Position numbers and translations under genes: made by a program | The notes under the pieces: model-generated | Told to the model about the DNA's origin: nothing | Databases searched by the model: none | The model's input: only the letters and a program-made list of their open reading frames with translations | Assembly: GCF_046630445.1 (NCBI RefSeq) | Contig: NC_092335.1 | Span: forward strand, 1,176,001 to 1,240,000 | Source of the DNA: Rutidosis leptorrhynchoides | Taxonomy: Eukaryota; Streptophyta; Magnoliopsida; Asterales; Asteraceae | Length of the DNA: 64,000 bases | Direction: 5' to 3' | Shown: one piece after another, positions 23,301 through 44,686 of the stretch | How the letters are laid out: the number at the start of each line of letters is the position of its first letter | Numbering within the stretch: the first letter of the stretch is position 1

Positions 23301-24943
23301 TTTCTGATTTAAATCGTATAACATATATATTTAACCATTTTCTGTTTGGTCTTCTTCTTCTTCTAAAAACAAAACCCAGAACTATTCATCATCATCATCA
23401 GAAATCGCTATTATCATACATCCTAATCGTGACATCAATAAACATGATTATATCATCATCTTAATCGCTAATAATATCATAATCATAAACTCATTCCATC
23501 AACATCATTCTTGTTATTTCATGTACCATATTCATCATCATTTACTCGCATCATCATCATTATAACATTATCATTCACCTAACAGTACATCATCATCCTT
23601 CATCATCATATACGCGTATCATCATTGACATCATGTATAGCTGATATATGAATATAAACAGAAACGCAGGTAATAGCAATACAGTATTAATATCAACAAG
23701 ATTACGTTGAATACGTAAGATACATTGTTACTGTAGCAGTACCTTCTTCCTCTGTTTATCGAAATAGTAGCACATCAGTGACTTCCATGGTGATCCGAAA
23801 CAATAAACGTAGCAGTTTTTGAAAGGTGTGTGGTGGTTCATGGCTTGGCTCGAATAGAAACAGAAAAGTAGAAGTAATGGTGCTCGAGGATGTTGCAGGT
23901 TGTTTGATGGTTATGGTCCATTGAAGATGGCGGTGCTCTAGTGGTGATCTTAGTTCCAAACAGAAACCGAAACCGAAGAAGCCATCGAAGGTTTGTGATA
24001 ATCGAAACTAGAAGTAGAATGAATGGTGACTTCGTGGGGTTGTTGTCGGTTAAGAATAGGAAAAAGATAGAGAGAGTTGAAAGAGAGTGGCGGATGATTG
24101 GTGGCTGTATATTTCAGCAGCTAACAGCAGTGATGGATCGTGATGTACAGCGAGAAATAGAAAAGTATTAAGAAAAGTGGTGGTCGTTTGCGATGGTTTT
24201 CAAATAGAAAGACAGAATTCTTTTAGCATCACTAAAGCGGCGGTTTCTGGTGTTCTACGGTGGTAGTTGGTGGTTGTGAAGGTTGAAGAAGAAAGGGTTC
24301 AAGGTTGAGGTTGATCTCGCCTATCGATATGTATATGCTGATGATCTATATATCCATAGATTTTATATTTATATAATATAATAATAATTATAATAATAAT
24401 AAATTTAAAACATGTGAGTTTAAGAACAGTAAGCCATCGATATTTTTAAATTCTTGTGCCGACAGTTTTCACGGACTACTATTTCGTATCCCGTTGCTAG
24501 TTAGTGGCGGATAAAAGTCTTTCAGAAAAATTCCAAATTTTTAAATTAACTATATTTATTTATTTTGGTCATTATGGTATAAAAGTCGATCCTTAATTTG
24601 TTAAAAAAAATTACATCAACTGTCCCTCTCAATTCTGGGTAAAATATAAAAAGTGTTGAAATTTATTATTTAGCTTCTACATATATTTTTAATAAGCCTA
24701 AAATTTATATAACTCATTTTCGGATCACCGTTTATTTTAAAATCACATAAGTTTGAACTTAACTTGCTTAATATATCAATCGGAACATCAAACGAGTATT
24801 ACAATCATTTACTGTTTATTTAATATACTTTATTTATATATATAAATATATTTTAAATAATAATTATTATAATATCCTATTTTTATATTATTAATTTTAA
24901 TAACAACAACATATAATACTTCAAATTATATTTCGAATTATTA

Positions 24944-25041
<98 letters not shown>

Positions 25042-25214
25042 CATATCTATTTACAAATAGTTGTTCGTGAATCGTCGGGAATGGTCAAAGGTTAACTAGA
25101 TCCATGTAAACAGTTCAAAAATTTTTAAGACTCCACATTACAGACTTTGCTTATCGTGTCGAATTCATATAAAGATTAAGTTTAAATTTGATCGGAAATT
25201 TTCGGGTCGTCACA

Positions 25215-25684
<470 letters not shown>

Positions 25685-25820
25685 GAATTCTTAGATTAAT
25701 TTCAAGATCCGAAAAAGAAAACTCGTGACGTGAACAAAGGGGTAAGCTGGTGAAGCTTCCAAAGAAATGTCAAAAACATCTAGACATCAAATAGTCAAAA
25801 AAATTAATCTCAATATGTCT

Positions 25821-25827
25821 TATATAA
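25821..25827 (+). promoter_or_regulatory. Probable TATA box of the LEA_2/NHL gene
   Basis: TATATAA about 105 bp before the first ATG, in an otherwise unremarkable upstream stretch (25685-25923). Confidence 0.5.
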
Positions 25828-25923
25828 TGAGATGCAAGCATTCATCAATTCATATTCATTACGTATATTACTACCAATTACTAATTTCTGAAACAACGAA
25901 TTAATTATATCAATAAGACTTAC

Positions 25924-26550
25924 ATGCAAAAGATGGTTCCAACAAACCCGTACGGTCATGTCAACGAAGACGACCTGTACACCTTAGCAAACGAGGCTCG
26001 CCGGAAAAGACGCAGAAACATCCTCATGTCCATAATTATCATCACCGGTTTTATAGCCGGAATCGTCATCCTTCTCTCAGTAACCACCGGCAGGCTTCGT
26101 ACACCAAAATTTCGTGTCCGGTCAGCCACTTTCGGTACTTTCAACTTTACAAATTCAACATCAAATCCTTCATTTGACATAGTCATGAACGCAGAATTTG
26201 GAATCAAAAATACTAATTTCCGTCGATTTCGGTACCGGAGAACCACCGTGGATTTCTACTACCGAGAACGGAAAGTTGGTGATGGGATTGTCTGGAATGA
26301 TAAGGTGAAAGGTAGAGATACTAGGAAGTTTGTTGTACCGGTAATATTGTCTTCGGCGAATGCAACGTCGTCATCGTTGGAGCTCGGAAGTGATTTCAAC
26401 GGTGGTGTGTTGCCGTTGACTAGCAAGTCAAGATTGACCGGAAAGTTTAAAATACTAATATTTTTACGCAAGTATAAACACGTAAATATGGAGTGTAGTA
26501 TGGACCTTGTAATTGCAAATAGGGTGTTAACAAATATTTCTTGCCGCTAA
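25924..26550 (+). CDS. LEA_2 / NDR1-HIN1-like (NHL) membrane protein
   Basis: 208 aa, no intron needed. A short polar N-terminus with YGHVNEDDLYTLANEA and a basic cluster (RRKRRRN, about 26-32) precedes one transmembrane segment (about 34-55). A LEA_2-type domain with NxT-type glycosylation sites follows, and a C-terminal Cys (NISCR). The family comprises plasma-membrane proteins of stress and defence responses; the exact role here is unknown. Two in-frame ATGs lie 9 bases apart. The second, at 25933, has the better context (AAAGATGG) and gives 205 aa. This is the only clear host gene in the window, flanked by MITEs on both sides. Confidence 0.85.
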   Translation: MQKMVPTNPYGHVNEDDLYTLANEARRKRRRNILMSIIIITGFIAGIVILLSVTTGRLRTPKFRVRSATFGTFNFTNSTSNPSFDIVMNAEFGIKNTNFRRFRYRRTTVDFYYRERKVGDGIVWNDKVKGRDTRKFVVPVILSSANATSSSLELGSDFNGGVLPLTSKSRLTGKFKILIFLRKYKHVNMECSMDLVIANRVLTNISCR

Positions 26551-26834
26551 CACCACTCCCGTCCGACGTTTTCTGGCTGGTGCTTTGGCCGGAGTTTGCA
26601 TTACACTATTGTAGATTAATTTATTCATGCTTTCATAGTACAATGTATATGTATACTTTATTACTGTAATTATTTGGTTTTTGTGCATAACTAGTATACG
26701 GCCATTGGACCAAGGACCAAATTTTTACTACTACCCACCTTTTTTTGACCAAATATAAAACATGAGGCTGAAATTCGGAATTAAAACGACAATCACGCAA
26801 AATTTACACGCAAAACGTCATTACACCCCTTGGC

Positions 26835-26863
<29 letters not shown>
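26551..26863. other. 3' flank of the LEA_2 gene
   Basis: Presumed 3' UTR and intergenic DNA. No further gene is seen. It ends in a short (TA)n tract (26846-26865) where a MITE begins. Confidence 0.5.
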
Positions 26864-28160
<1,297 letters not shown>

Positions 28161-28164
<4 letters not shown>

Positions 28165-28682
28165 TAAAAGAGAGTTTCGATTAGCTAATAATTGTTTTCA
28201 AATCCCCTTTAATTACCGTTAAATTAGAAAATTACATCATAATACCCCTTAATCCAATGGTCCTTAATCATCCACTTAAAATATTAGCTAATAAATCATT
28301 CCTAATCAAGATTATACCTTTAATACCCTTAAAAAAAACTACGTGGACCTAATACCCTTAAAAAAATACGCGGACCTAAAATTTCTATTCGGATCCCTCT
28401 TAACCTACCTATGGAGTAAATGCTGATGCATCTTCTTCATCCATCCAACGATTCTTCTTCGATACCTAATCGATACCTACGGAGTAAATGCAGATGAATT
28501 CTACCTAAATAAAACATACGGAAGGAACATAGGTTTTTCATCTCTTTGTCTGAAATTGGCTATATTGTCAACCTTAAGAATCCTGAACCACATCAGGATG
28601 TTGTTAGCTGTTTATTCTTTATCCCTTTCTATGCCCTAAATGAATAAAAGCAAGGCTCTTTTTCATTCAATTAATTAACTTT
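28161..28682. other. Unassigned intergenic DNA
   Basis: AT-rich, without ORFs or recognisable repeats apart from two TACGGAGTAAATGC phrases (about 28409 and 28478). Confidence 0.5.
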
Positions 28683-28745
28683 TTTAACGCCCTAAAATGA
28701 TAATATATTTTTTTTTATCAGAGTGACCACCCATCCCAAAGAAAT

Positions 28746-28873
28746 GCCGCGGCGCGGCAATTCTGGGCGCGGCGCGGCCAGACAAAGAATTTCAGACCAA
28801 TTATACATTTTTCCAGTTTTCAAAATACGCCTAAGGACGCGGCGCGGCGAATGGGGTCGCGGCGCGGCGAATG
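28746..28873. repeat. GC-rich repeat GCGGCGCGGC in F1
   Basis: Four copies of a CGCGGCGCGGC core, the last two followed by GAATG, in a strongly AT-rich setting (28746-28779 and 28836-28873). Confidence 0.8.
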
Positions 28874-30861
28874 TGCTGTCGCTGGTACTAAACTTAACTT
28901 GCTTTAAAATCACACTTTCCAAACATGATACATCTTCTATCTTTTATCTACATGAATTTAACTTTTCTAACATCATAACGAGACACTAAAGTCACTCGTT
29001 CGCGCACGACCCATTACACCAATCAACATATCGTTTTGACCCATATCGTCTTATATGTCAAACTTGATCCATTTCGACTCATTCCATTATCTATCACGCT
29101 TCATTTGAACATACTTAAGCCTTTCATTAACCTTATTACAAAATCTTTGACTACTTGTTTATTCCAAAACGTTTAACGGACATAACTAAAAACGTCAACA
29201 CATGTAATTACCTAAAGCATGATCCAATTTCGAGACTCACAATTCCACTTACAAAACCAATTTGATCATACTTGAAAACTCTAAAGTAAAACAACCTTGA
29301 ATTGCGAACGTTTGAACACGATCATCCGCATTCAATAACATAGATCATCATAATAATAAAAGCAAGATTTAGAAAGTTGCTTTTACTTACTTGAGCTAAC
29401 TTCTTACTTAAATTTCTTGCAAAACCGCTACTTCTTCGATGCTTGCTATATACCCTTTAGAAACTTGCAAGATCCGTTTCCTTCACTTGTCCCAATACAT
29501 TCATGAAAGTCTACTTTATGATCTCTCGCCGCTTTTCAAGAACCTACATACATGACAACAATGAATATGGGTAAGCTCAATGTTTAGTGAGTAACATAGA
29601 GAATTAAGAATAAGTGTTCATAAACTTGGCACACTATAAATAACAATAATTATCTTTCGTAACCCGTCTTCTTGGTAACTATTCTCTTTTAGGAGAGTTT
29701 GTATGTCCTTGCTTCACGAACACATCATACACTTCATCACTAATACATCATAACAATACATATCTACAACATATTACATTCATAAAAGAACTCAACAATA
29801 ATCATAAATCATCAATCACATAATACTTACCTTGCGCACCCGTGTATGTACAAGTGTATCCCCACTTACCTGTCGTGGCCCTCATGATCGGCTTGTCCCG
29901 GTGTAATTCCTTCTTCATTAGTTTATCATAGACTCATATCTCGTCATTCTACTAGAATTCCTTTGCTATTAAAAAGTCTTGAAAGACTTCTTTAACATCT
30001 TGAAATTGTATTAGCAAACTTAGCACATCATAATATCATCTACCGCATTCATCACTAAATACCCATTAACAACTGTAACATAAACTAATAAAATTGACTT
30101 TATCAAAATCTTTAACTTGATAACTTACCGTAAACAAAATACTTGTTCTACTCGATCATAATATTCATGATACAACGAAAAACACATCATGATATCGAAT
30201 ACATAATTAAATCGTTAATTGAATATAAATTTACATATGTACTCACCTTGGCCTCTTTTGCACACTTGGCCACTTTCCTTCCCTTGATTAGCTCCTAATC
30301 ACAATGCTAATTACATTAATAACTTGCTTAACACATAAATCCGCTCATAACGCCATTAGGCATCAAAGAGGCTACTAGCTTAATTTTAACCCAATTAAGC
30401 TTTTGACCGATTTTGACTCAAGAAAGGAACTTGAACCACTACACTACAAGTGGTAACTCATGTCCAAATAACTCCTAATAACATGGACACTTACAACATG
30501 CCCAAAATTCCAAACAATAATACTTTATACAAGCTTTACACAATTTCACCATTTGGACAGCCCTACATTCACAGCATATTCTGACCCATTTAAGTCTCTT
30601 TTCAGCATTTAAAGACTAGTTCATTGGAAAGGACACTCAAATACCTTTCCGAAAAGTGCTCACACGTCCTAAACGGAGCTACGGTTGATTTTATATTATT
30701 TTTACAAAATCAAGTTTTGTGCAGTTTTTCTTAGTGACGAGTTTGACATCATTGACTCCATTTTCAACTCAATTCAACACAAAAACATTTCCAACAAAAC
30801 CAAGCTACTTAGATATACTAATAACACTATTATGAATGATTTTTAACACAATTTAATCATC

Positions 30862-30866
30862 ATACA
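30862..30866. repeat. Target site duplication, left copy, element E
   Basis: ATACA, matched exactly at 43684-43688. Confidence 0.9.
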
Positions 30867-34739
<3,873 letters not shown>

Positions 34740-34754
34740 GTACCTACCCGTTAA
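34740..34754 (-). promoter_or_regulatory. 3' polypurine tract of element E
   Basis: TTAACGGGTAGGTAC on the minus strand immediately before the LTR terminus, as in B and D. Confidence 0.75.
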
Positions 34755-35087
34755 AGAAATTTCGTCTCAAAATTTTGAGTGTGGTCATCATGGCTAGCAA
34801 TAAAAATGTTTTCATGACGGATATGAGTTGCAGATTAGAGTTTTATCTCTATAGATAAAATGATTCGATTACTTGAAGAGTACGAGTGAAGTTTTCTCAA
34901 AAAGTTTGGAATGAAAAATAGAGTTTCGTCTTAACTTTCGACGTAGTATTGGTTGAATTCCGAAATTCAAGGGATGTAAAGAAAATCTTCAAAATCTAAA
35001 AGATTTGATTCTTCAGCGAATAAGAAAATTATGATTCTCTAATTAAATGCGGAGATCTGCCTTAATTTCTCTATCAATTATTTCACT

Positions 35088-35094
35088 ATAAATT
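35088..35094 (+). promoter_or_regulatory. TATA-like box before the antisense ORF of E
   Basis: TATAAAT 61-67 bp upstream of the ATG at 35155, a spacing compatible with a short 5' UTR. The base rate of such motifs in AT-rich DNA is high. Confidence 0.3.
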
Positions 35095-35154
35095 AACTTC
35101 TTCCGTTCCATTATTTTTATCATTCCTATACTCAATTCCTAAATTCAAAAGATT

Positions 35155-35583
35155 ATGAAAATGCTTAATCCAGTTCTAATCCTTGTCCTTATTCTTACTA
35201 TCGCAACAATTTTTCTTCTTTTTCAACTTCCACCAGAGGAATCTGCTTATTTCTACTTTGCCCTTGGGGTTATAGTACTTATAGTTCTCCCGTGTCTTTA
35301 TGTTGCGATAAACATTGATATACACAGTTTGAAATTTATGGGTTGTTATCGGGCTTTATATCTCCCCTTATATTTCAATGTTCCTATTTCTGTTCCATAT
35401 AAACACTGTCATCCACAGTTAATACTCTCTCCTATTTGCTGCGATTTATACTCCAATTTCTATTTCGGAGCCTTGTCCCTCCGTTTCTTCTTCTTGCGAT
35501 TAGACATCTCTTGTAATGGTCCAGAATTCGCAGATATAAGTTTTAGAATGAACATTGTTGATGTTCTAAGAAGGGAATGGTAA
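35155..35583 (+). CDS. Hypothetical 142-aa membrane-like ORF, antisense to element E
   Basis: ATG at 35155. Two strongly hydrophobic segments (about residues 6-24 and 34-53) precede a Tyr/Phe/Cys-rich remainder (CYRALYLPLYF, HPQLILSPICC). It reads opposite to E and sits 400 bp from its PPT. I do not recognise it. It could be a captured membrane-protein fragment or a chance frame. The TATA-like box and a pyrimidine-rich leader just upstream make it worth checking. Confidence 0.3.
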   Translation: MKMLNPVLILVLILTIATIFLLFQLPPEESAYFYFALGVIVLIVLPCLYVAINIDIHSLKFMGCYRALYLPLYFNVPISVPYKHCHPQLILSPICCDLYSNFYFGALSLRFFFLRLDISCNGPEFADISFRMNIVDVLRREW

Positions 35584-37174
35584 TGGCACGATCTTGATTT
35601 GTTAAATTACCAGAATACCCTGGGAAAAATAGGACTATCAAGAAAAACATGTTCTTGATACGTTTATAGATTTAGACAAAATGTAAGAGTCGTGTAACAT
35701 GGCACATGATGACGTTATGATCTGTGAATCATTATGTCCCATTTAGAAACTTAGCATGACTTACTGTAATATAATCACGTTGATCAAGTGTCATCATATT
35801 ATACTAACTCATGCTTCAGCTCCCAACACTACTTCAAAATCATTCATAGTTTAAACTCGAAGGTTTACAAAATATAGAAACTAACAGTTTCTTATATGAT
35901 GTAACACTGATAGTGCGAAGAGATAAATGATTTTAGATAAGAATATCTTCAGATATATCGATGATTTTTGAAATAAAGGTACGATGATATCTTAGAATTT
36001 TTGAATCAAGTTGTGATGAAGAAATTCATTCATAATTTAAACTCGAATTTTAAAGAAATTTAGAAACTAAAGTAGTTTCCTTTATGATGTAATATAGATA
36101 GTAGGGAGAGATAAATAACTTTGGACAAGCATATTTATGAAAATATCCTCAGAAATATCGAAGATATTTATGATGATATTTTGGAATTTCTAAGTTTGAA
36201 GGTTGATGAAGAAAATTTGTCCGCAAGAATTTAGAGTCAGGAGTAAGGTATTCGTTAATGACTTTAGTAGATACTGAATCATTTGGATTCTTTAAAGGCA
36301 GATTTATTCTTTGTGATTTGTCTACAATCTCCTTCTTGGTTTGCTCAATCCGTTTTCCAGTTTCAACTTTTCTGAGCTTTGCCAATCTACTATTCTTATC
36401 ATCAAACTTTCGACTGTTAAAGTCGTGTACAGTTTTTGCTGCTGTATTCAGCTTCTTCAGAATTTGAAGTATTGATTTGTAGACTGGGTGCTTTTCAGAA
36501 TTTCAGAATGAAAGAGCATAATTCTAAGAGATAAATGTTATATGTATACATATAACTGTTGATGTAGACATGCTGCGAGATTTCAAGATATTGATTGCTA
36601 AATTCTGATGATTCATAAGGCAATTCTCGTTACAAGATGCGAATGAGTAAATGATGGGATTTCGATAAATATAATGATTTTTCGGAAAGTCAAAGATAAT
36701 TGAAGTTGTTGGTAAGTTTATTACTAATGTGGTGGAACATGAAAGGTTCCCCAGTAACGATGATGAAAATGAAACGTATATATCAAGGTTATAATAAGGC
36801 TGTTTCGACTGAAGAATTGAAGTTGACTTGTTGGAGCTGTGACAAAATTACCTACTTTGGAGAAAAACTGCAAAGTTATTTTGGGTAATAATAACGCTAA
36901 AAAAAATTGCACAGCTACGTGTTAAACGTTTACTTAGTTTCAGTGAGTTTTTCAAGTCCATAACTATATGCATCAATCTTTTCTTCCGTAGATGAAGTGC
37001 GGTTGGTTCCTCCTCTCGATTGAGGTGTTTTTCAAAATGATGAAAGGTTTGAACGCAGAATGTAATCGTGATGATACAAATGGGGTTTAAAATGAAATCA
37101 AGTGGCAAACTTGAAGAATTGTTTAGTTTCATATGTTATAATCAATATTTTAATTCATTTTAATTGTTCAATGT

Positions 37175-37432
37175 TGGTCCTCAGTTGATAGTCCACAGTT
37201 AGAATTTCAATAATTCATATATAGTTTATAATATTCGAATTAAATAATATGTTTTGTGACCCTTGTACATGTCTCAGACTCGATCACAACTCAAAGTATA
37301 TATATTATTGTAGAATCAACCTCAACCCTGTATAGCGAACTCTAGCATTACAGCATATAGAGTGTCTATGATTATTCCAAATAATATATATACATGCGTC
37401 AATATGATATGTCAAAACCTTGTATACATGTC
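37175..37432 (+). repeat. Fragment resembling the A/B LTR inside element E
   Basis: Shares successive phrases with LTR A at 7350-7580: GTCCACAGTTAGA, GATCACAACTCAA, AGAATCAACCTCAACCCTG and ATATAGAGTGTCTATG, in the same order and orientation. E's own LTRs do not contain this stretch. Confidence 0.7.
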
Positions 37433-37820
37433 CCCGTATTTAAAGTGCGTAAAATAAATAACAAAAATGAAATGACGATAAATAAAATTGCGAGAATATA
37501 AATTGCGATAATTAAATTGCGGTAAATAAAATGTAACCAGTTAGCTAGGAACAGTTAGCGTGGATTCTTAACAATATTTCAATTAGTTAATTCGTTTGTT
37601 TCTAACAAATTTTATTTTGTTCAATGTTTTCTTCATTATGCCACTTGTTGGATTCTGAGAAGTCAAAATCCAAATATGAAATTGAATAAAAATGGTTATT
37701 CTGTGGTGAATGAATTCGCATATCGATGAATGTAAATAGGATAGTAAATGACTGTTGAATCAGATTCGAGGAATGTACAGTGTAACTTACTAATGTGAAA
37801 TCTAAATATTTCTCGGGTAT

Positions 37821-37834
37821 TACCTACCCGTTAA
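37821..37834 (-). promoter_or_regulatory. Internal polypurine-tract-like motif, element E
   Basis: TTAACGGGTAGGTA on minus, identical to its own 3' PPT. The flanks form CGGGTA-TTACC-TACCCG, a stem with a different loop from A. Confidence 0.5.
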
Positions 37835-39080
37835 AAAAAGTTTACAATTAATATTTTGTACAAAAGAATTTTATTACAGTCTTCATGAAAATATATATGT
37901 GTATATTTTCTTCAGATGTAACATAGATTTAATGAGCTAATATTAAATTAGACTCATTTGATTTACGGTTGAAACTAGAATTGAATAATCCCTAAAACTT
38001 TAGAAATTACATAACTTTTAAGGAGTATTTCTTCAATGTATTTGAAATTATGAATCAATACTTCATTATTTATTGATGCATGATGTTGGTGTTCGTGGAA
38101 TCCTTGTGAACTTCACAAGGTACGAATGATATCATCTAAAAAGTTTCGAGTAAATCGATGATGAAACTGTAAAATCAACATATATTTGAATAATACATTT
38201 GATTTATTATGAGATAGAATTCGTTGAATTTAAAACATAGATTATAGTTAACGAGGGTTAAGTTTGCTGACAAAGGATGTAATCACAACATATTAGTAAT
38301 ATGAATTAACCAAGTAGTTAAAATTCACACATAATAGCTTAGTACGGAAAGATTTATGATGGTTTCAAAATTTATATGTATGTAAGATATACATATAAAT
38401 TCTTCGGAGGGCTTGAGTTAATTCTTCATAACTCATTGATACAATATTCTCGTTGTTGATTCGTAATGATGTCCACGGTGATTATTGAACTGACGGAGTT
38501 TGTGATGTTTAGGTGCTGCTGATTCTGACGATGTTGACGGCACTGACTGTGCTGATGATGCTAACGGTACTGTTGATGTTGTTGGTAAAACAAGTCTAGC
38601 TTGTAAATCACGCGCCATTCTTGCAAAATTTCTATTCTTCCTCCTATCATTTTGGTTCATTCATCTGATTTATGGTTAGAGCTAGAATAGATAATCTCTA
38701 AGACTTTAGAGATTACATAATTGCCGCAGAACATTTCTCCAACGAAGTTATGAATCAATACTTCATCGTTTGTGGTTGTTGGTATTCCTTGGTATCTACA
38801 GGACATAAGACGTCGATGCTCGTGGGACAGATTGTGAAGTTGAGGTTTGTGATGCGGTTGTTGTTGGTGGTGGTAATGGTTATGCTGCTGGTGCTGCTGC
38901 TGGTGTTTGTAACCTTTGCACCATATTCTCCAAAGCCACTACCCGAGCGCGAAGCTCGTTGACTTCTTCTATCACACCGGGGTGATTGTCGGTTTGGACA
39001 AGCGGATAAATGAAACCTAGAATTTGATGTAGTATGTAGTCGTGACGAGACACTCTGGAAATTAGAGAGAAAATGGTGTT

Positions 39081-39314
39081 TCAGATAGGTTCGCCGGTAA
39101 GTGCTTCAGGTTCTTCGCCAAGAGGGCAATGTGGCAGATGGAAAGGATCACCTTCTTCTTGTCTCTAATGATTGAGGAGGCTACGAACCCATCCCCAATT
39201 CATCCAAAATAGATGATGGCCGATTGGTTGATCCATTCCGGTCACACTGCTTTCGGAGCTTGAGTGAGATTCCATTTCGGAATCTGAGGGACTTGAACTA
39301 ATGACGAATTCCAT
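39081..39314 (-). pseudogene. Acidic/serine-rich first ORF of element E, with a stop
   Basis: Starts ATG at 39314 (MEFVISSSPSDSEMES), continues with a Trp-rich middle (FWMNWGWVRS) and ends at TGA 39081-39083, the same position as the TGA in C. One extra TAG lies near 39170, where C has a Trp codon. The downstream coiled-coil-like segment (VNELRARVVALENM) is still readable. Confidence 0.5.
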
Positions 39315-39749
39315 TTCGTACGATTTGAATAAGGAATTGATTTTTGAATATTGGATGGTACTCTAACTATATAGAATATCTATATATATAGAGCAAAAGG
39401 TTTCGTAGATTACGGGAGAATTTACGAGATATGTCAGGCAAAGCTTACAGTAATAGATACGATAAGATATAATTTAGCAGATACGCTAAGATATAAATTT
39501 TGTCTATACACTATTCATGCAATCAATGCAGCAAGACGTGTCTAGACTAAGAATGATAAGCAGATAATTTTCGACACCAAATGATAAGCAAAACTTTTTG
39601 ACATGCAGACCAAGTTCAAGTCCAGACTTATTAATATAACCTAACAACTACTAAGTCGAAGTCCAGACTCACTAATGCATCCTAACAACTCCTAGTTAGA
39701 CACATTAATGCAAGACCTTGTTCGCTACGACCACCGCTCTGATACCAAC
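39315..39749 (-). other. Element E 5' leader and primer binding site
   Basis: PBS 39736-39747 matches initiator tRNA-Met perfectly over 12 bases (TGGTATCAGAGC). The leader holds the conserved repeated block, here partly triplicated (AAGTCCAGACT... near 39616 and 39661). Confidence 0.75.
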
Positions 39750-43683
<3,934 letters not shown>

Positions 43684-43688
43684 ATACA
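43684..43688. repeat. Target site duplication, right copy, element E
   Basis: ATACA, identical to 30862-30866. Confidence 0.9.
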
Positions 43689-44669
43689 TGGCTAATAACA
43701 TCATGAACATTACTAGTTCTTCTCTTAGGTATTTTAACAAACACCTTATATGCATAAGTATGTCATGTTCTTTAACATCACAAGAATAATTCTTTAATCC
43801 ATAATATCACTTATGAAACTCAAATTCATGAATAATTAGACATAAGCATCATCAAAGATTCATTTTTAACAATTAAAATCATCATCATCAACATCAACTC
43901 TTCTTTGAGGCATTTAATCAAACACCTTACATGCAAGCCCCAAAAGAAGCAACACTACAACTTACTTGATGTTTAACTCACCAAGAACCCTAATTCAACC
44001 TCAAGAACGAAATTAAAACATAAAATTTGGATTAAGAACTTACCAAAGCATTAAAATTGAAGCCCTAGATAACTAGAACAAGAATCCAAGTCAAATGAGT
44101 CAAGATCACTCTTTTTTCTTCATGTTCTTCCTCTTTCCCTCTCTAAAAATGCCCACTCTCTCTCTAAAATGAGAGTAAATTTTCCAGAAATTGTTAGAGC
44201 TGGAAATGAGCTCTCAAGACAGATTTTGATGGCCAAAAATATTTTTAGGCATTTTACACTTTCAGTCCCTCAATATACAAAAGCTGTCAAACCCCACTTT
44301 AACTCGTATTTTGCCCGTTTTCTGTCAATCGGGGCAGAATTTTGAAAAACTTAAAACACGAAAGTTGTCACATAATTAATTACGGATGTCTGGGATTTTG
44401 AATCACCTCAATCCTAGAAAATATGAGCAAGTTATGCTCGTTTTACGAAACAGCTCCAAAATGACAACTTATCGAAAAGTTAATCGTTAAGCATTTTGAC
44501 TTAATATTTTTAGCCCACGACCACCAACACTTATTATTATTAAAAATAATAATATTTCAAGTCACTTCTAACCTTTATTTTACATTTATTCTTAGATCAT
44601 ACATATAAAACGTTAATAAAAGTTACTTATTAATTACTAGAAAAATATCTTGAAATTTGGGGTGTTACA
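43689..44669 (-). repeat. F1 LTR-like sequence, right part
   Basis: Continues 28683-30866 after E. Ends AAATTTGGGGTGTTACA, the complement of an LTR start TGTAACACCCC. Followed at 44670 by a polypurine tract. Confidence 0.6.
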
Positions 44670-44686
44670 ACTCTCCCCCCGTTGGA
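44670..44686 (-). promoter_or_regulatory. Polypurine tract of F1
   Basis: Minus strand reads CCAACGGGGGGAGAGT against the LTR start TGTAACACC. The same arrangement occurs at 60185-60199. It differs from the PPT of families A-E. Confidence 0.65.

Larger units (their letters stand above)
28683..30866 (-). repeat. F1 LTR-like sequence, left part (interrupted by element E)
   Basis: Starts near TTTTTAACGCCC, as does the related sequence at 57854, and continues across E to 44669, where it ends GGTGTTACA before a polypurine tract on the minus strand. Shared phrases with 57854-60184 include CTTCCCTTGATTAGC-type text near 30275 (CTTCCTTTCCTTGATTAGC near 59135). The TG terminus is not clear. No coding region. 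Confidence 0.55.
34755..39735 (-). other. Element E interior, mostly non-coding
   Basis: About 5 kb without recognisable retroviral domains. It holds: a plus-strand ORF (35155-35583); a minus-strand frame without ATG (36149 to about 36505); a piece resembling the A/B LTR (37175-37432); an internal PPT-like motif (37821-37834); a 75-aa minus ORF rich in Ser/Thr (38433-38660, MNQNDRRKNRNFARMARDL...); and remnants of the acidic first ORF (to 39314) with its leader. Confidence 0.7.

Noticed and set aside
23756..24171. Short ORFs on both strands in LTR C suggesting a captured gene
   Set aside because: Short, mutually overlapping, no domain; consistent with chance frames in a locally less AT-rich stretch.
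28723..28989. Overlapping ORFs over the GCGGCGCGGC repeats
   Set aside because: Open on both strands because of the GC-rich repeat; no recognisable protein.
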